Below are positions 43,685 through 44,466 of a DNA stretch of 44,466 bases, in pieces. Source of the DNA: Patescibacteria group bacterium (GTDB taxonomy: Bacteria; Patescibacteriota; Minisyncoccia; Phycocordibacterales; PALSA-1337). Made by a program: the position numbers and the translations under genes. The stretch spans positions 1 to 44,466 of the forward strand of contig JAGWWT010000010.1 in assembly GCA_018970245.1 (NCBI GenBank). Reading direction: 5' to 3'. The first letter of the stretch is position 1; each line of letters starts with the position of its first letter. The notes beneath the pieces are model-generated. The model saw only the letters and a program-made list of their open reading frames with translations. It was not told the DNA's origin and searched no databases.

Positions 43685-44079
43685 GATTTGATCTTCAGCT
43701 CGATTTCTTCCTTCGACAGGTCGAACTTCACTATGAATTTATCAAAAAATCCTGCTTGGCCGAGAACCCCATAGGGCTTCGTTATTCCTGCAACATTTTC
43801 CATAAAGCCGGCTTGGATCTTGAACGGCCAACCGCCGATTTCTAAGGTGATTTCATGCAAATGATAGATGGAATATTTTCCACCTATACCGATTACTTCA
43901 TATGATTTCCCTTTACGCACATCCAGTCCGAGAAAATCGCCCATTTCTTCGTCGAACAAACAGATATCAGCTCCAGAATCGATCAATGCTTCGTACCGGA
44001 CAGCCTCTTTAGAGGTCTTCAATGTTATCGGAACAACCGGACGCCTGATCGGTCCGTAATGTTTGTAGAAGAATTTCAT
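43681..44079 (-). CDS. Retropepsin-like aspartic protease
   Basis: The 132-residue single-domain product has the active-site motif IDSGADICLF (DSGA at residues 34-37), a flap-like GIGGKYSIYHLHEITLEIGG and the second-half GVLGQAGFFDKFIVKFD. One DSG per chain means it should act as a dimer, like retroviral or DdrB/TIGR02281-type proteases. There is no signal peptide. It lies 5 bp downstream of a DUF5678 gene on the same strand. Both are AT-rich compared with the ATPase gene, which suggests a transferred two-gene unit. Confidence 0.83.
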   Translation of the reverse strand: MKFFYKHYGPIRRPVVPITLKTSKEAVRYEALIDSGADICLFDEEMGDFLGLDVRKGKSYEVIGIGGKYSIYHLHEITLEIGGWPFKIQAGFMENVAGITKPYGVLGQAGFFDKFIVKFDLSKEEIELKIKS

Positions 44080-44084
44080 TATCG

Positions 44085-44279
44085 CTAAGATAGTCCGACA
44101 AAGGAAGATATATTTTCCGGCACACGGGTCATTATAGGGTCGTTAAAACCCATTTTTCTGGCTTTCTCGACAGTCTCCTTTAGAGATTTTCCGGAAGCTA
44201 ATACCGTCGATTCATCGTCAGCAAGAGCAACCCAAAAGCCCTTGTATTTCTTGTATATCTTTGTCCAATTGATAGGCAT
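44085..44279 (-). CDS. DUF5678-like small protein
   Basis: The 64-residue product has the pattern YKGFWVALADDESTVLASGK then SLKETVEKARKMGFNDPIMT and RVP. This fits DUF5678, small proteins whose Gly-x-Trp-Val-Ala-x core recurs in many genomes. ATG 44279 is chosen because TATAAT (44295-44290) ends 10 nt upstream. The longer frame back to 44342 would start before its own promoter. It is the first gene of a pair with the retropepsin. The function of the family is not established. An antidote, adaptor or substrate role for the protease is speculation. Confidence 0.72.
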   Translation of the reverse strand: MPINWTKIYKKYKGFWVALADDESTVLASGKSLKETVEKARKMGFNDPIMTRVPENISSFVGLS

Positions 44280-44402
44280 CTTGCGCATCATTATATCAGC
44301 TATGACGCCCAATTCAATGCCTATTTTCAAAGACATTGACAATGCTTTTTAGGCAGAGTTTTAGACGAAAAATTTCGGCATGCAATGTATTTTTCAATAC
44401 GG

Positions 44403-44466
44403 TACAATATCCTCATACCAATTAACTAACCAACATGAGCGAAGCAGTCTTAGAGCCCGAGGCAAA
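44403..44466 (+). CDS. Start of a further gene (partial), with promoter
   Basis: ATG 44435 opens MSEAVLEPEA and continues past the window end. TACAAT (44403-44408) predicts a start site near 44415 and a leader of about 20 nt, with no clear Shine-Dalgarno. The coding part is 44435-44466 only. The product cannot be identified from ten residues. Confidence 0.5.

Overview
The window looks like a piece of a Patescibacteria (Candidate Phyla Radiation) chromosome, most likely Parcubacteria/Paceibacteria-like. This is inferred from gene content and style. It has compact gene spacing, prepilin-like proteins carrying LamG domains, a lone anchored solute-binding protein, a PcsB-like coiled coil fused to a lytic transglycosylase, a TraG-like ATPase, a B12-dependent ribonucleotide reductase, many tiny membrane proteins, and no biosynthetic operons. 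TGA is used as a stop by many genes, so the code is the ordinary bacterial one. Base composition is moderately GC-rich, with more AT-rich stretches at about 6.6-8.1 kb, 20.2-21.1 kb, 25.5-26.1 kb and 43.6-44.4 kb.

Layout. 0-5.2 kb: end of a peptidoglycan-binding protein, a YerC/TrpR-like regulator, a LOG-family nucleotide hydrolase, tgt, a winged-helix regulator, a repeat cassette, then divergent pfkB-type kinase and class II aldolase genes. 5.2-9.7 kb: ribosomal protein bL25, an operon of two tiny membrane proteins and two LamG prepilins, and a secreted lytic transglycosylase. 9.7-14.5 kb: a four-helix-bundle gene bracketed by heptamer arrays, RNase J, a solute-binding protein and secG. 14.5-20.1 kb: a second repeat cassette, groES-groEL, an anchored protein, lemA, htpX and a DUF3137-like protein. 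20.1-26.8 kb: tRNA-Ser, an inositol-phosphatase-like enzyme, a Nudix hydrolase, DUF1761, DUF192, class II ribonucleotide reductase, a 13-residue-repeat protein and a YdcF-like protein. 26.9-34.1 kb: rnpB, a Wzy-like/TPR protein, murJ, lepA, an ftsB/divIC-like gene and tRNA-Gly. 34.1-44.5 kb: an AAA-CYTH protein, glutaredoxin, a DedA-PAP2 fusion, gpmI, a candidate small RNA, eno, the TraG-like ATPase, a DUF5678/retropepsin pair and the start of one more gene.

How it fits together. Aldolase, gpmI and eno belong to glycolysis. MurJ, the DedA-PAP2 fusion, the Wzy-like protein, the FtsB-like protein and the transglycosylase serve envelope synthesis, lipid-carrier recycling and division. GroESL, HtpX, LemA, RNase J, RNase P and LepA cover protein and RNA quality control.

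The strongest unexpected signals are not protein genes. (1) Many genes have a -10 hexamer ending 6-8 nt before the start codon, which predicts widespread leaderless mRNA. (2) Two divergent gene pairs share palindromic -10 elements. (3) A promoter-to-terminator unit at about 39.25-39.40 kb looks like an unannotated structured RNA. (4) Two perfect 9-bp stems upstream of the ribonucleotide reductase interleave as in a pseudoknot. (5) Two intergenic cassettes share the same three-part repeat layout. (6) A 17-bp duplication at gpmI creates a six-codon leader ORF.
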